This document shows, piece after piece, positions 4,701 to 10,226 of a DNA stretch of 10,226 nucleotides. The position numbers were made by a program, and so were the translations under genes. The notes under the pieces are model-generated. The model was not told where the DNA came from, searched no databases, and worked only from the letters and a program-made list of their open reading frames with translations. The first letter of the stretch is position 1, and each line of letters starts with the position of its first letter. Source of the stretch: Paramacrobiotus metropolitanus. Lineage: Eukaryota > Tardigrada > Eutardigrada > Parachela > Macrobiotidae. Where the stretch lies: positions 64,001-74,226 of the forward strand of contig NW_026570496.1 in the NCBI RefSeq assembly GCF_019649055.1. The letters run 5' to 3'.

Positions 4701-7478
4701 ATTATCACTATATGTAATCCATAAATTTTTATTTCATAAAAGGTCAATTAAACTGGAAAATGTAAGAAAGCGAAGGTGAATTGTGTTACGTGAAGAAAGC
4801 GAGGTACTGAGTGCGTACTGCGTACCGGCGGCCAGCTCGAGCGCCAGGCAGGCGAGATTGTTGCCGAAGTAGGAGAGGAGGAAGAAGATGGAGGTGATGA
4901 CGGCGATCTGGTTCAGCGAGGGAATCAGCAGCACCATCTGTGCAATCAACATGCATGTATATATACGAGATGCAGTGATTCCGTTAGGAAGACCTACCAC
5001 GGTGAGGAAGAAGGAGAGGAGGACGGCGGGGATGGGATTGCCGGCGGCGGTGGTCTTCTCGAAGGGGCGCAGCAGCACCCCGAAGAGGTTGTCGCGCGCC
5101 ACGGCCAGCAGCACGCGGGAGGCGCCCATTAAATTGGTCATGGCCGCTGATAGCGTGGCCGCCAGCACGCCGATGGCGATCGTCGGCGGCCACACGTTGA
5201 TGGCCTGCATGAAGGTGTAGTTGTTCTTCAACAGGCCGCTGCAACGTTACCACACGCAGCTATATAACATATATAATACAATTTATACATATATAAAAAA
5301 TAATATAATATACAAATAAATATATACAATTTTTGTATTGACCCAAAAAAAATAATAGTCTTATTTTTGGAATTTTTTTAAACAGAATTTCTGCGAGTGG
5401 CGCTATAGCTGTAGCGTACTTGGTGCAGGTGAGGGCGATCATGAGGACGAGGGTGCCGTAGACGACGGCCGTGGTGGCCAGCGCCGACAGCGTGCCGCGC
5501 GGAATGGCCTTGGCCGGGTTGCGCAGCTCCCCGGCGACGTTGGCGCCCGACATGATGCCGGTGACGCCGTTGAAGAGCACGGCGAAGACGGTGGCCGCGT
5601 TCACCAGGTCGCCGGTGGTGTAGTCGACGTCGAAGTGCGCTGAAATCACGAGCATGCCGGTCATTAGCGGGATAATGAAGCGGAGGCTGGGAGGACGTAC
5701 CGAAGACGTTCTCGCGGAAGGTGGAGGGCAGGATGCCGGTGTAGTAGGCGCAGGGCAAGCCCGTGGCGTTGTTGACTGAGGAGGCGTTGCTGTAGTGGTG
5801 GTTGTTGGCCGGGAAGTCGATGCACAGGGCGCTGCAATACAGCCGCCGATTGTATTATCAAAAACCATATACAATCTCTAACTGCATATATTGACAAATA
5901 TTTCATAAGAAATTACAATATTAAAAAATTAGAAACTGTCAAAATACAGAGGAGAATGTTGGTGCGGACTGACTGGTTCTCGATGAAGAAGCTGATGAAG
6001 CCGATGAAGGCGGCGATGGAGACGATGGCGAGGATGGCGGCGGACATGTAGGCGAACATGGAGGCGCCCACGACGCAGACGGCCATGTTGAAGGTGCAGA
6101 CGACGACGCCGTAGAAGAAGCCCCACCAGCGCGCCGGCTCGTTGGGCAGGCCGCCGTCCGTCAGCGAGCCTGTTACCCATCACAGCTAGTCAACAACCAA
6201 ACAAGAGGCGGGTTAATCAGGCTTACCGCCTTTGCCGAAGGAGTTGATGAGCGTCTCCACCGCGCCCGACACGTACAGCGCCCCCGAGCAGATGTTGGCC
6301 AGGAAGAAGAGCACGCCGATGCCGCCGCCGAACTCCGGACCCAACGCCCGGCTTATCATATCTGCACAAGCACATAACAATGCACCTATCAGTGACAGTA
6401 ACGCAGTGCCGTGCAATCACAGTGAATGTCACTAGGTCAACGGCACCCACATTACACCTGTTTTATCGTTGGCAATGCGGACGCTAACGCTGTCATCTTA
6501 TCGTTAACAGCGTTTATAACACCCTCACTGGGTCAAATTACAGGATATTCATTTACCTATTCGCGTGTACACTTCTCGCCGCAGCGCAGCTGCCATTATT
6601 CTACACAAATGCTTTCTTTCACTTCATCCACATTATCACATACACAAGTAACACAATTATTATTAAGAAAATCCAGCTAAACAAATAATTAGTAATACAA
6701 TTTTATTTTAATATTAAATTTTATTCTTGTCAAAAATACAAACTATACGAATACAGAATCCAAACCAAAAAATTAATATTCATTTCAAAGTACCATCCAG
6801 TAAAAGAATCGGAGAAATTCAATAATAAATTGCGTATAAATCATCTATAATGTTCAATCAGCCCAGCAGGGACTTACAGTAGGCGCCCCCGCCCTCGACG
6901 GCGCCGTTGGTGCTGATGGCGCAGATGGAGAAGACGGTGCAGGTGACGATCAGGTAGGCGATGGCGAACAGGCCCAGCGTGGCCAGGAAGCCCGCCTGGC
7001 CCACCGCGAAGCCTGCAACAGGTGGAACGACTATTACTCTGCCCCGTCCCGTACAGGGAACTAGTCAGTACCTACCCAGTCGCAGGAAGAGGATGGCGCT
7101 GAACATGGACAGGCACACGGGGGCGTACACCCCCGAGAAGGTGGTCAGGCGCCGCACCAGATTAGGCGGCGGCCCCCCCTCGGCGTCCGGCGCCTCGGGG
7201 CGGGGGGAGCGGCGACGCGCCAATCCGCTCAAGCTGCGGAAGAGACTGCGCTGCTGCAGCAGCGGCAGGCGGTCGTTGACGCTGCTGCTCAGGCTGGAGC
7301 TGTCCAGGGAGGAGCCCAGATCCAGCTGGCTGCTGCTGCTCTCCAGCGACGACGGCGACAACATGATCTGCAGACCAGCACACTGCGCTGTCACGCCTCC
7401 CGAATGTTGTTGTTGTCAGGGCTGTTGACTTACTTCGTTATTGTGGAAGGATCGGAAGCGGGCCCGTAGACGATCCAT
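1547..7478 (-). CDS. SLC12A9: SLC12A9 (CIP1), cation-chloride cotransporter family member, 13 coding exons
   Basis: Complete gene. Coding exons in transcript order: 7434-7478, 7076-7367, 6878-7012, 6227-6361, 5974-6169, 5701-5831, 5420-5639, 4998-5238, 4826-4937, 3952-4293, 3463-3601, 2465-3095, 1547-1771; 2844 nt, 947 residues. Every junction is GT/AG and in phase. The ATG is preceded in frame by TAG (7485-7487), so the start is well placed. The Ser-rich cytosolic tail (1-85) carries DRLPLL (47-52). Twelve-helix APC-type core, about 88-560, with SLC12 signature GGGAYYMISR (153-162) and GPEFGGGIG (165-173). Sequons lie at N283, N289 and N391. The soluble C-terminal domain has FHQVRK (569-574) and [14 protein letters not shown] (677-690), diagnostic of SLC12. 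The ending [14 protein letters not shown] closely resembles that of human SLC12A9, separating it from NKCC/KCC. Human SLC12A9 is reported to act in lysosomal ion and ammonium handling; transport here is inferred from homology. Confidence 0.96.
2084..2162. repeat. Diverged ~30-bp direct repeat, two copies
   Basis: Bases 2084-2112 and 2132-2162 both read approximately ATAAA(A/G)GAATATGTA followed by AAAAATTAATAA, with a two-base insertion in the second copy. They lie 48 bases apart and look like a local duplication within the intron. Confidence 0.65.
2274..2382. repeat. Degenerate tandem array around AAAATAAATAGAAATAAT
   Basis: The 18-mer occurs exactly at 2313-2330 and 2365-2382, with one change at 2338-2355 (AAACAG for AAATAG), and more weakly at 2274-2291. 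The last three copies are spaced 25 and 27 bases. This is a low-complexity intronic array with no coding content. Confidence 0.65.
2465..3095 (-). CDS. SLC12A9: SLC12A9 coding exon 12: main C-terminal domain
   Basis: The largest exon (631 nt); acceptor GTGCAG|GACGAT, donor GGCCAG|GTATCT, phase 0; residues 663-873. It contains [17 protein letters not shown], the SLC12 C-terminal hallmark, then a variable Pro/Ser/Thr linker, [36 protein letters not shown] and [12 protein letters not shown], a Rossmann-like USP-type fold in related transporters. Two long open frames on the opposite strand are compositional shadows. Confidence 0.96.
3096..3462 (-). other. SLC12A9: SLC12A9 intron 11 (367 nt)
   Basis: AT-rich filler with no gene. 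The only structure I noticed is a 13-base inverted repeat, TATACC-G-GGTATA, at 3408-3420. Confidence 0.85.
3463..3601 (-). CDS. SLC12A9: SLC12A9 coding exon 11: C-terminal domain
   Basis: Acceptor TGTGCAG|GATTGT and donor GCCAG|GTGCAC, phase 2. No ATG lies in its frame, so its identity rests on splicing and homology. It encodes [20 protein letters not shown], then [20 protein letters not shown]. The pattern GGLYVLGHV...LVDR..VKAFV..T is shared with vertebrate SLC12A9. Confidence 0.94.
3602..3951 (-). other. SLC12A9: SLC12A9 intron 10 (350 nt)
   Basis: AT-rich throughout except for a short GC-richer patch at about 3764-3780. I see no gene, RNA or clear repeat. Confidence 0.85.
3952..4293 (-). 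CDS. SLC12A9: SLC12A9 coding exon 10: TM11-TM12 and start of C-terminal domain
   Basis: Acceptor TTGTAG|CGCCGA and donor GGCG|GTATGC, phase 1. It starts [15 protein letters not shown] (503-517), then two hydrophobic helices, then [20 protein letters not shown] and [13 protein letters not shown], the SLC12A9-type entry into the cytosolic domain. Its acceptor is TAG and is weaker than the CAG of the duplicated exon end 158 bases upstream in the transcript direction. Confidence 0.96.
4294..4825 (-). other. SLC12A9: SLC12A9 intron 9 (532 nt), carrying a partial exon copy
   Basis: AT-rich intron that contains the duplicated exon-10 end at 4412-4453 (annotated separately). The rest is low-complexity AT-rich sequence with no other recognisable content. 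Confidence 0.85.
4393..4453 (-). pseudogene. SLC12A9: Partial duplicate of exon 10 with its own splice acceptor (pseudo-exon or alternative terminal exon)
   Basis: Bases 4412-4453 match 4254-4295, the 5' end of exon 10 with its acceptor AG, at 37 of 42 positions. On the minus strand the copy has acceptor TTTACAG| and reads [14 protein letters not shown] in the phase needed to follow exon 9. The real exon has P where the copy has S; the other differences are AAT/AAC, AAG/AAA and CGC/CGT, all silent. After the Trp-His the similarity decays, mostly by G/C to A/T changes, and the frame ends at TAA (4393-4395). An AATAAA overlaps at 4397-4402. It may be a decaying exon duplicate, or a working alternative last exon giving a protein cut after TM10 that lacks the C-terminal domain. 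Confidence 0.75.
4826..4937 (-). CDS. SLC12A9: SLC12A9 coding exon 9: TM9-TM10
   Basis: Acceptor GCACAG|ATGGTG and donor GCCG|GTACGC, phase 1. It encodes [20 protein letters not shown] and [17 protein letters not shown]. Joined to exon 8 it aligns without a gap to the human helix ([19 protein letters not shown]), which confirms removal of the preceding 60-nt intron in the main form. Confidence 0.95.
4938..4997 (-). other. SLC12A9: SLC12A9 intron 8: 60 nt, stop-free and in frame
   Basis: GTAGGT donor and GCACAG acceptor. The length is a multiple of three and no stop occurs in the host frame, so retention would insert 20 residues ([20 protein letters not shown]) between residues 465 and 466. 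The other minimal in-frame introns (66, 63 and 57 nt) each carry a stop. Confidence 0.8.
4998..5238 (-). CDS. SLC12A9: SLC12A9 coding exon 8: TM8 and cytosolic loop
   Basis: Acceptor TTGCAG|CGGCCT and donor ACCGTG|GTAGGT, phase 0. It encodes [20 protein letters not shown], then [20 protein letters not shown] and [15 protein letters not shown]. The SRxLxAxARDxLFG pattern matches the APC/SLC12 loop after TM8. Confidence 0.96.
5420..5639 (-). CDS. SLC12A9: SLC12A9 coding exon 7: TM6-TM7
   Basis: Acceptor TTTCAG|CGCACT and donor ACCAA|GTACGC, phase 2. It contains [40 protein letters not shown] and IPRGTL, the most conserved core segment of the family (TM6 and the following cytosolic loop), then TM7. 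Reading past the donor adds non-conserved residues, so the GTACGC donor is preferred. Confidence 0.96.
5701..5831 (-). CDS. SLC12A9: SLC12A9 coding exon 6: glycosylatable loop
   Basis: Acceptor TTGCAG|CGCCCT and donor TTCG|GTACGT, phase 1. It encodes residues 268-311, a polar loop between membrane helices with two N-glycosylation sequons (N283-A-S and N289-A-T) and Cys at 271 and 295. The vertebrate protein carries NGS and NSS sequons in the same loop, so a luminal or extracellular position fits. The loop sequence itself is poorly conserved. Confidence 0.93.
5974..6169 (-). CDS. SLC12A9: SLC12A9 coding exon 5: TM4-TM5
   Basis: Acceptor AACAG|GCTCGC. The donor is CCA|GTCAGT at 5973-5972, chosen because it leaves phase 2 and joins in frame to the next exon (ENH-ALCIDF). 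Using GTATTT further on would break the frame. It encodes two hydrophobic helices ([20 protein letters not shown] and [19 protein letters not shown]). Confidence 0.92.
6227..6361 (-). CDS. SLC12A9: SLC12A9 coding exon 4: TM3 signature
   Basis: Acceptor GTGCAG|ATATGA and donor GGCG|GTAAGC, phase 1. It starts [20 protein letters not shown], the SLC12 signature, and continues with [20 protein letters not shown] into the loop after TM3. Vertebrate SLC12A9 has the same sequence pattern with no gaps. Confidence 0.97.
6362..6877 (-). other. SLC12A9: SLC12A9 intron 3 (516 nt), half GC-richer
   Basis: Bases 6362-6660 are noticeably less AT-rich than the other long introns and contain small inverted repeats: AGTGACA/TGTCACT (6391-6397 and 6427-6433) and AACGCTGT/ACAGCGTT (6486-6493 and 6507-6514). 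The remainder to 6877 is AT-rich. Open frames here show no family resemblance. Confidence 0.8.
6878..7012 (-). CDS. SLC12A9: SLC12A9 coding exon 3: TM1-TM2
   Basis: Acceptor TTGCAG|GCTTCG and donor TACT|GTAAGT, phase 1. It continues TM1 ([20 protein letters not shown]) and holds [21 protein letters not shown], the conserved helix-2/helix-3 approach of SLC12 proteins. The GGGAY end is completed by the next exon. Confidence 0.96.
7076..7367 (-). CDS. SLC12A9: SLC12A9 coding exon 2: N-terminal tail and start of TM1
   Basis: Acceptor CTGCAG|ATCATG and donor CTGG|GTAGGT, phase 1; residues 16-112 plus one base. It encodes the Ser-rich tail, the DRLPLL motif (47-52), a basic Arg patch ([10 protein letters not shown]), an acidic/Pro linker, then [19 protein letters not shown], which begins the first membrane helix and matches the corresponding part of vertebrate SLC12A9. 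The tail is longer than the human one. Confidence 0.95.
7434..7478 (-). CDS. SLC12A9: SLC12A9 coding exon 1 (start codon)
   Basis: The exon encodes [15 protein letters not shown], residues 1-15, and ends at a perfect GAA|GTAAGT donor, phase 0. The ATG at 7476-7478 has G at +4 but T at -3, a middling context. An in-frame TAG three codons upstream rules out an N-terminal extension through unspliced sequence. Joining to the next exon gives NNE-IMLSPSS. Skipping this exon and using the ATG at 7362-7364 would remove 16 residues without touching any conserved part. Confidence 0.85.
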
Positions 7479-7484
7479 CCAGCA

Positions 7485-7535
7485 CTAACACGCGCAACAC
7501 ACACTCCTCACCATCCTCGAGGGAGTAGACACCAT
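7485..7535 (-). promoter_or_regulatory. SLC12A9: Upstream ORF (16 codons) in the SLC12A9 leader
   Basis: An ATG at 7533-7535 opens a frame ending in TAG at 7485-7487, just six bases before the SLC12A9 start and in the same frame. If the leader includes it, it could limit translation or work by reinitiation. The transcription start is unknown. Confidence 0.45.
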
Positions 7536-7789
7536 GCGAGCCTGACAAGATCCCGGATCAGCAACAGCGCCTGACTACACGCTGATTCCAACCACAACGA
7601 TCAGGTTGATCTGCTGCGCGTAAACAACGACACGATCAGTCCAGGCACTGGAATCCTCAGTAGCCGCTAATCCCGCAGATGGATAGATAGTGGATAGGGG
7701 AAGAATGGAAATTATCAATAAATCAAGTCAGGTATGAACGTAGCATGACCACGAGGAACACAGCAAAATTCCAGTAAAACCTGAACAAA

Positions 7790-7838
7790 CTGCAACAGAA
7801 ACAAGTGGATGATCATGACAGGATGAGTAATCACTCAC
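7790..7838 (-). other. SLC12A9: Probable 5' UTR intron of SLC12A9 (49 nt)
   Basis: On the minus strand, CACGC|GTGAGT at 7838 and a pyrimidine-rich TTTCTGTTGCAG ending at 7790 make a well-formed minimal intron. It lies upstream of the start codon, implying a leader exon at 7839 to about 7930 and a second leader segment from 7789 leading into 7478. The signals are strong, but nothing coding tests them. An alternative acceptor at 7542-7543 (TTGTCAG) would give a longer intron. Confidence 0.5.
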
Positions 7839-8433
7839 GCGTGGGCCGTAGCGAGCGCAAGCACCACCCACGGAACTCCTGGTGTAAATGCCGTTCGCGA
7901 GCGGTGGCTGTGGCGGCACACTCACTTAATTCTGTGCTATGATTTGTGCAACTGCATATTTTGCCGAATGTTGCAATAAAAAGCAAAGTATAAGCAAATT
8001 CTTATTTATCTGATTTCTCATGATGTATAGATTTTAATGGAACGCTGCAGTTGTGTGGTCCATAGCTAGATGCAGCGTCGTCGCGTTAGGCAGTAGGCAG
8101 CCAGGCCGATTGGTGTGTTCGTAAACACGAGGCCGAAAACGGTTTACGTATATTGCTCGTCCGAGTGTTCTCCCCTTAATTTCCTAGAGTAGCTGGCCAA
8201 ACCTGGAAAGCGCTAAATGCGAAATGGCGATAGTTATGCTTCTCGTTTAGTAGTATGTACGAGTAATTACAGTGACCGATCCAGGTACAGATCGATAACC
8301 ACCGATATCGATGCAGCCTGCAGGCACGTTATTGATTCGGAGAAGGATCTGACAGTTCGTAATTCAGCCCGGCCGGCCTGTCGCTGGCCACTGAATGGAG
8401 GACAGTCGGCTATAGCCACACGTTTTTATACTG

Positions 8434-8485
8434 GTCAACTGCCGCAGCACTGGCCGTAGCACTGGCCAGTGCTGTGGTAGTTGAC
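8434..8485. repeat. 22-bp inverted repeat / hairpin with 8-nt loop
   Basis: The left arm at 8434-8455 pairs with 8464-8485 over all 22 positions: 20 Watson-Crick pairs plus two G-U pairs (8441 with 8478, 8444 with 8475) if read as plus-strand RNA. The loop is 8456-8463. The arms also contain the direct repeat GCACTGGCC (8447-8455 and 8459-8467). It could be a hairpin RNA, a small foldback element or a cruciform; no transposon ends are visible outside it. Confidence 0.8.
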
Positions 8486-9481
8486 GAAACTTTGCAGTTT
8501 TCGTACTTGGGTTGCATTTTGGTACAGTACTCTCTTGTGTCATTTAGATCGGTCTTTTGCAGATGTCGTGTCCTTAAGGCACGGTTTGCAGAGGTGTTTC
8601 GTCTTGGCGCTTTTGCTGGTTGTAAAGACTAAACTTTCAAGTCTCCTCTATCAAAATATGGAGCCTATTTTAAATGGTCAAAGTACAGTGCAGCGTGAGG
8701 TTATGGGCAGACATGGTAGTCAAAATTTGTGTGTTTAATCACTTTAATGTTATAAGCCAACTGTTGTGGCATTATTAAAATCGCTTCACTATAAATGTAG
8801 TCGCACGGTGCTTTATTGACCGACTGGCGCTTTGATACATTACCCGGCTACCCCTCGACAAACAGAGTGTCCGTTCCAGACCAACTGCCTGTTCTTCGCT
8901 TCCTGTCAAATGGTGTACATTAATTAATTAACAATTTACGGGGATACAGGGATAGTTCATGATATAAGAGCTTAATTGCCTTTTGCCGCACTGCCAGTCT
9001 GTTACCACTGTTCTGCGCCCGTATATTCGCTACCGGCAGTTTCAAATGCGTTAAAATATTTCCGTTGTGTTTTCGAGCTTCGAGAGCTTTTGTACTTCAT
9101 TGTCTATTTAAACTGGTAGAGGGAGTCACAATCACACCTGCACAATCATCTTGTCTTGTTGACCTCGTTGACCTCGTCGCCCCTACCGTTTTTCGCTTGA
9201 ATAACTTTTTTCTATTTAAGAATGAATTTAAGAACCAGTACGGTCAGCATATCCTTAATTGTCCAGGTATTATCAAAGAAATGTGATGTAACGGAAACAG
9301 TACCAGCGCAGCCCAATACGCATCGTCCATATGTTTCCCCAATTTCGCAGCAAAGTGAGGGAGTGAACGGAACCATCAAAACCTGACAAGTGATCATAAA
9401 TCTTCCTCATAAATCGATAACCAACTTCTTCCAAACCGTTCGAGAACTTCAAAATTGACAATATGGTGCCGATGCGGTACA

Positions 9482-9489
9482 TATATAAA
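9482..9489 (+). promoter_or_regulatory. TATA-like element TATATAAA
   Basis: A consensus TATATAAA lies on the plus strand about 600 bases before the open frame at the right edge. Such strings are frequent in AT-rich DNA; no start site can be seen. Confidence 0.2.
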
Positions 9490-9728
9490 TGCCGCAGTAC
9501 CGTACACCTGCCGCAATAGAAGTAGTATTAATTGGAAAGATATCTGCGAACCAGTTCCTTGTCACCTAATTACCTAAAAACATACTAAGAAACCTAATAA
9601 AACATGCAATTGTACCCCTGGTAAGTTGGTAAGTAGAAAGAGGATCCTACAAGCTGTAATTTTTAAATTTCAGTTGCGTATTATACAAGTAACAATAACA
9701 AAAATCCACGACATCATTCACGTGCAAT

Positions 9729-9785
9729 ATACTACATATGTACATGCAATATGCTCGTATACTACATAATTATAACATACTACAT
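9729..9785. repeat. Three copies of ATACTACAT
   Basis: The exact 9-mer occurs at 9729-9737, 9759-9767 and 9777-9785; TGCAATAT also occurs twice (9723-9730 and 9745-9752). This is a small degenerate local repeat cluster without evident function. Confidence 0.6.
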
Positions 9786-10090
9786 GATCGCTTTATTACT
9801 CGTACGTATTATAATGTGAATACGCATTTAATTACTCACAATATTCATTGCGCAGTAACGAAATAGTACTCATAATATATTGATGTCCACAGTGCATGTA
9901 TCTGTATTCTTCGCACAGTCGTCATAATAATTCGTAAACCCCGTGAAGCAATAAATCATCAGCACATCAACCAAGAAACCAGTTGCCGTCCGCATTCGGT
10001 GCATCAGCTTGCGGTGACGGAGTACCATCCAGTGTTCTCAGATGCCGCATACTGGCGGTGGGTCCAAAAGGGGAATGGCACAAGCGCGGC

Positions 10091-10226
10091 ATGGCTGGTG
10101 GAAGCGGTGGCGCTATGGAACCGGGATTTCCGTTGATACCAGCCACAAGGACGGATTTCTGGATCCTGGGTCGTTCTCTCCATCCGGCAAGTGACGGACC
10201 GGCTTCCTCAAGCGGAGGATACTCAG
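10091..10226 (+). CDS. Possible 5' end of an unidentified gene, cut by the right edge
   Basis: The plus-strand frame is open from just after a TGA near 9943 to the end of the window, 93 codons without a stop. Composition here is much more GC-rich than the preceding kilobase. An ATG at 10091-10093 has G at -3 and G at +4, a good start context, and begins MAGGSGGAMEPGFPLIPATR. An out-of-frame ATG at 10075 opens a 39-codon frame overlapping it. No domain or family is recognisable in the 45 visible codons. If real, the gene diverges from SLC12A9. Chance remains quite possible. Confidence 0.3.
   Translation, partial: MAGGSGGAMEPGFPLIPATRTDFWILGRSLHPASDGPASSSGGYS

Larger units (their letters stand above)
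7930..9945. other. Intergenic region with no supported gene
   Basis: About 2 kb of mixed composition upstream of SLC12A9. Open frames of 60-85 codons occur, but they show no family features, no repeated codon bias and no convincing splice partners. Notable items are the hairpin at 8434-8485, short ATCGAT-containing motifs, a TATA-like element at 9482-9489, a 9-bp tandem duplication GTTGACCTC (9158-9175) and three ATACTACAT copies (9729-9785). Confidence 0.65.

Noticed and set aside
5260-5419. Read-through extension of SLC12A9 exon 7 into intron 7
   Set aside because: The frame stays open past the GTACGC donor, but the added residues do not match the family, while splicing to exon 8 restores the conserved loop.
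7480-8100. Search for a TFEB/CLEAR-type CACGTG site upstream of SLC12A9
   Set aside because: No CACGTG occurs in the presumed promoter; the nearest copy lies inside exon 11, where it is coding.
8217-8738. Plus-strand open frames of 80 and 85 codons between the genes
   Set aside because: No homology that I recognise, no codon bias like the real exons, and they flank and partly include the hairpin, so non-coding is the better reading.
9065-9482. Overlapping open frames on both strands around 9065-9482
   Set aside because: Short, AT-rich and mutually overlapping, without start context or family features.
1-10226. Transposon, virus, CRISPR, tRNA or rRNA content
   Set aside because: I saw no reverse transcriptase, transposase or integrase motifs, no long terminal or inverted ends with target duplications, no regularly spaced repeats and no cloverleaf with conserved tRNA boxes. 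Reading by eye could miss old, decayed copies.

Overview
This is eukaryotic nuclear DNA, most likely from an invertebrate animal; an arthropod is my guess, but nothing fixes the phylum. The evidence is a split gene with 13 coding exons and canonical GT/AG junctions, 57-66 nt minimal introns beside long AT-rich ones, an animal transporter family, and AATAAA signals. There are no bacterial operon features, CRISPR arrays, transposase genes or recognisable structural RNA genes.

Layout. (1) Bases 1-654, plus strand: the 3' end of a coding region for a charged, low-complexity nuclear-type protein with an AT-hook-like motif; its start lies left of the window. (2) Bases 655-1546: an AT-rich interval between two tail-to-tail genes, with opposed AATAAA signals at 1148-1153 (plus) and 1214-1219 (minus). 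(3) Bases 1547-7478, minus strand: a complete SLC12A9 gene (cation-chloride cotransporter family, also called CIP1). I joined its 13 coding exons by hand. All phases agree and give 947 codons plus stop, close to the 914 residues of human SLC12A9. (4) Bases 7479-about 7930: the probable leader, with one convincing 49-nt intron and a short upstream ORF. (5) Bases about 7930-9945: no gene that I can support. It holds a strong 22-bp hairpin and a few short motifs. (6) From about 9946 to the right edge the sequence turns GC-richer and a plus-strand frame stays open, possibly the start of a divergently transcribed gene.

The two clear genes have no evident functional link: one looks like a chromatin or nuclear factor, the other a membrane transporter that in mammals works on lysosomes. 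I found no multi-gene system. The most unusual item is inside SLC12A9 intron 9: a second, partial copy of the 5' end of exon 10 with its own splice acceptor, differing from the real exon mainly at third codon positions. Also notable are a stop-free 60-nt intron in a membrane segment, an acidic dileucine sorting motif in the N-terminal tail, and the intergenic hairpin.
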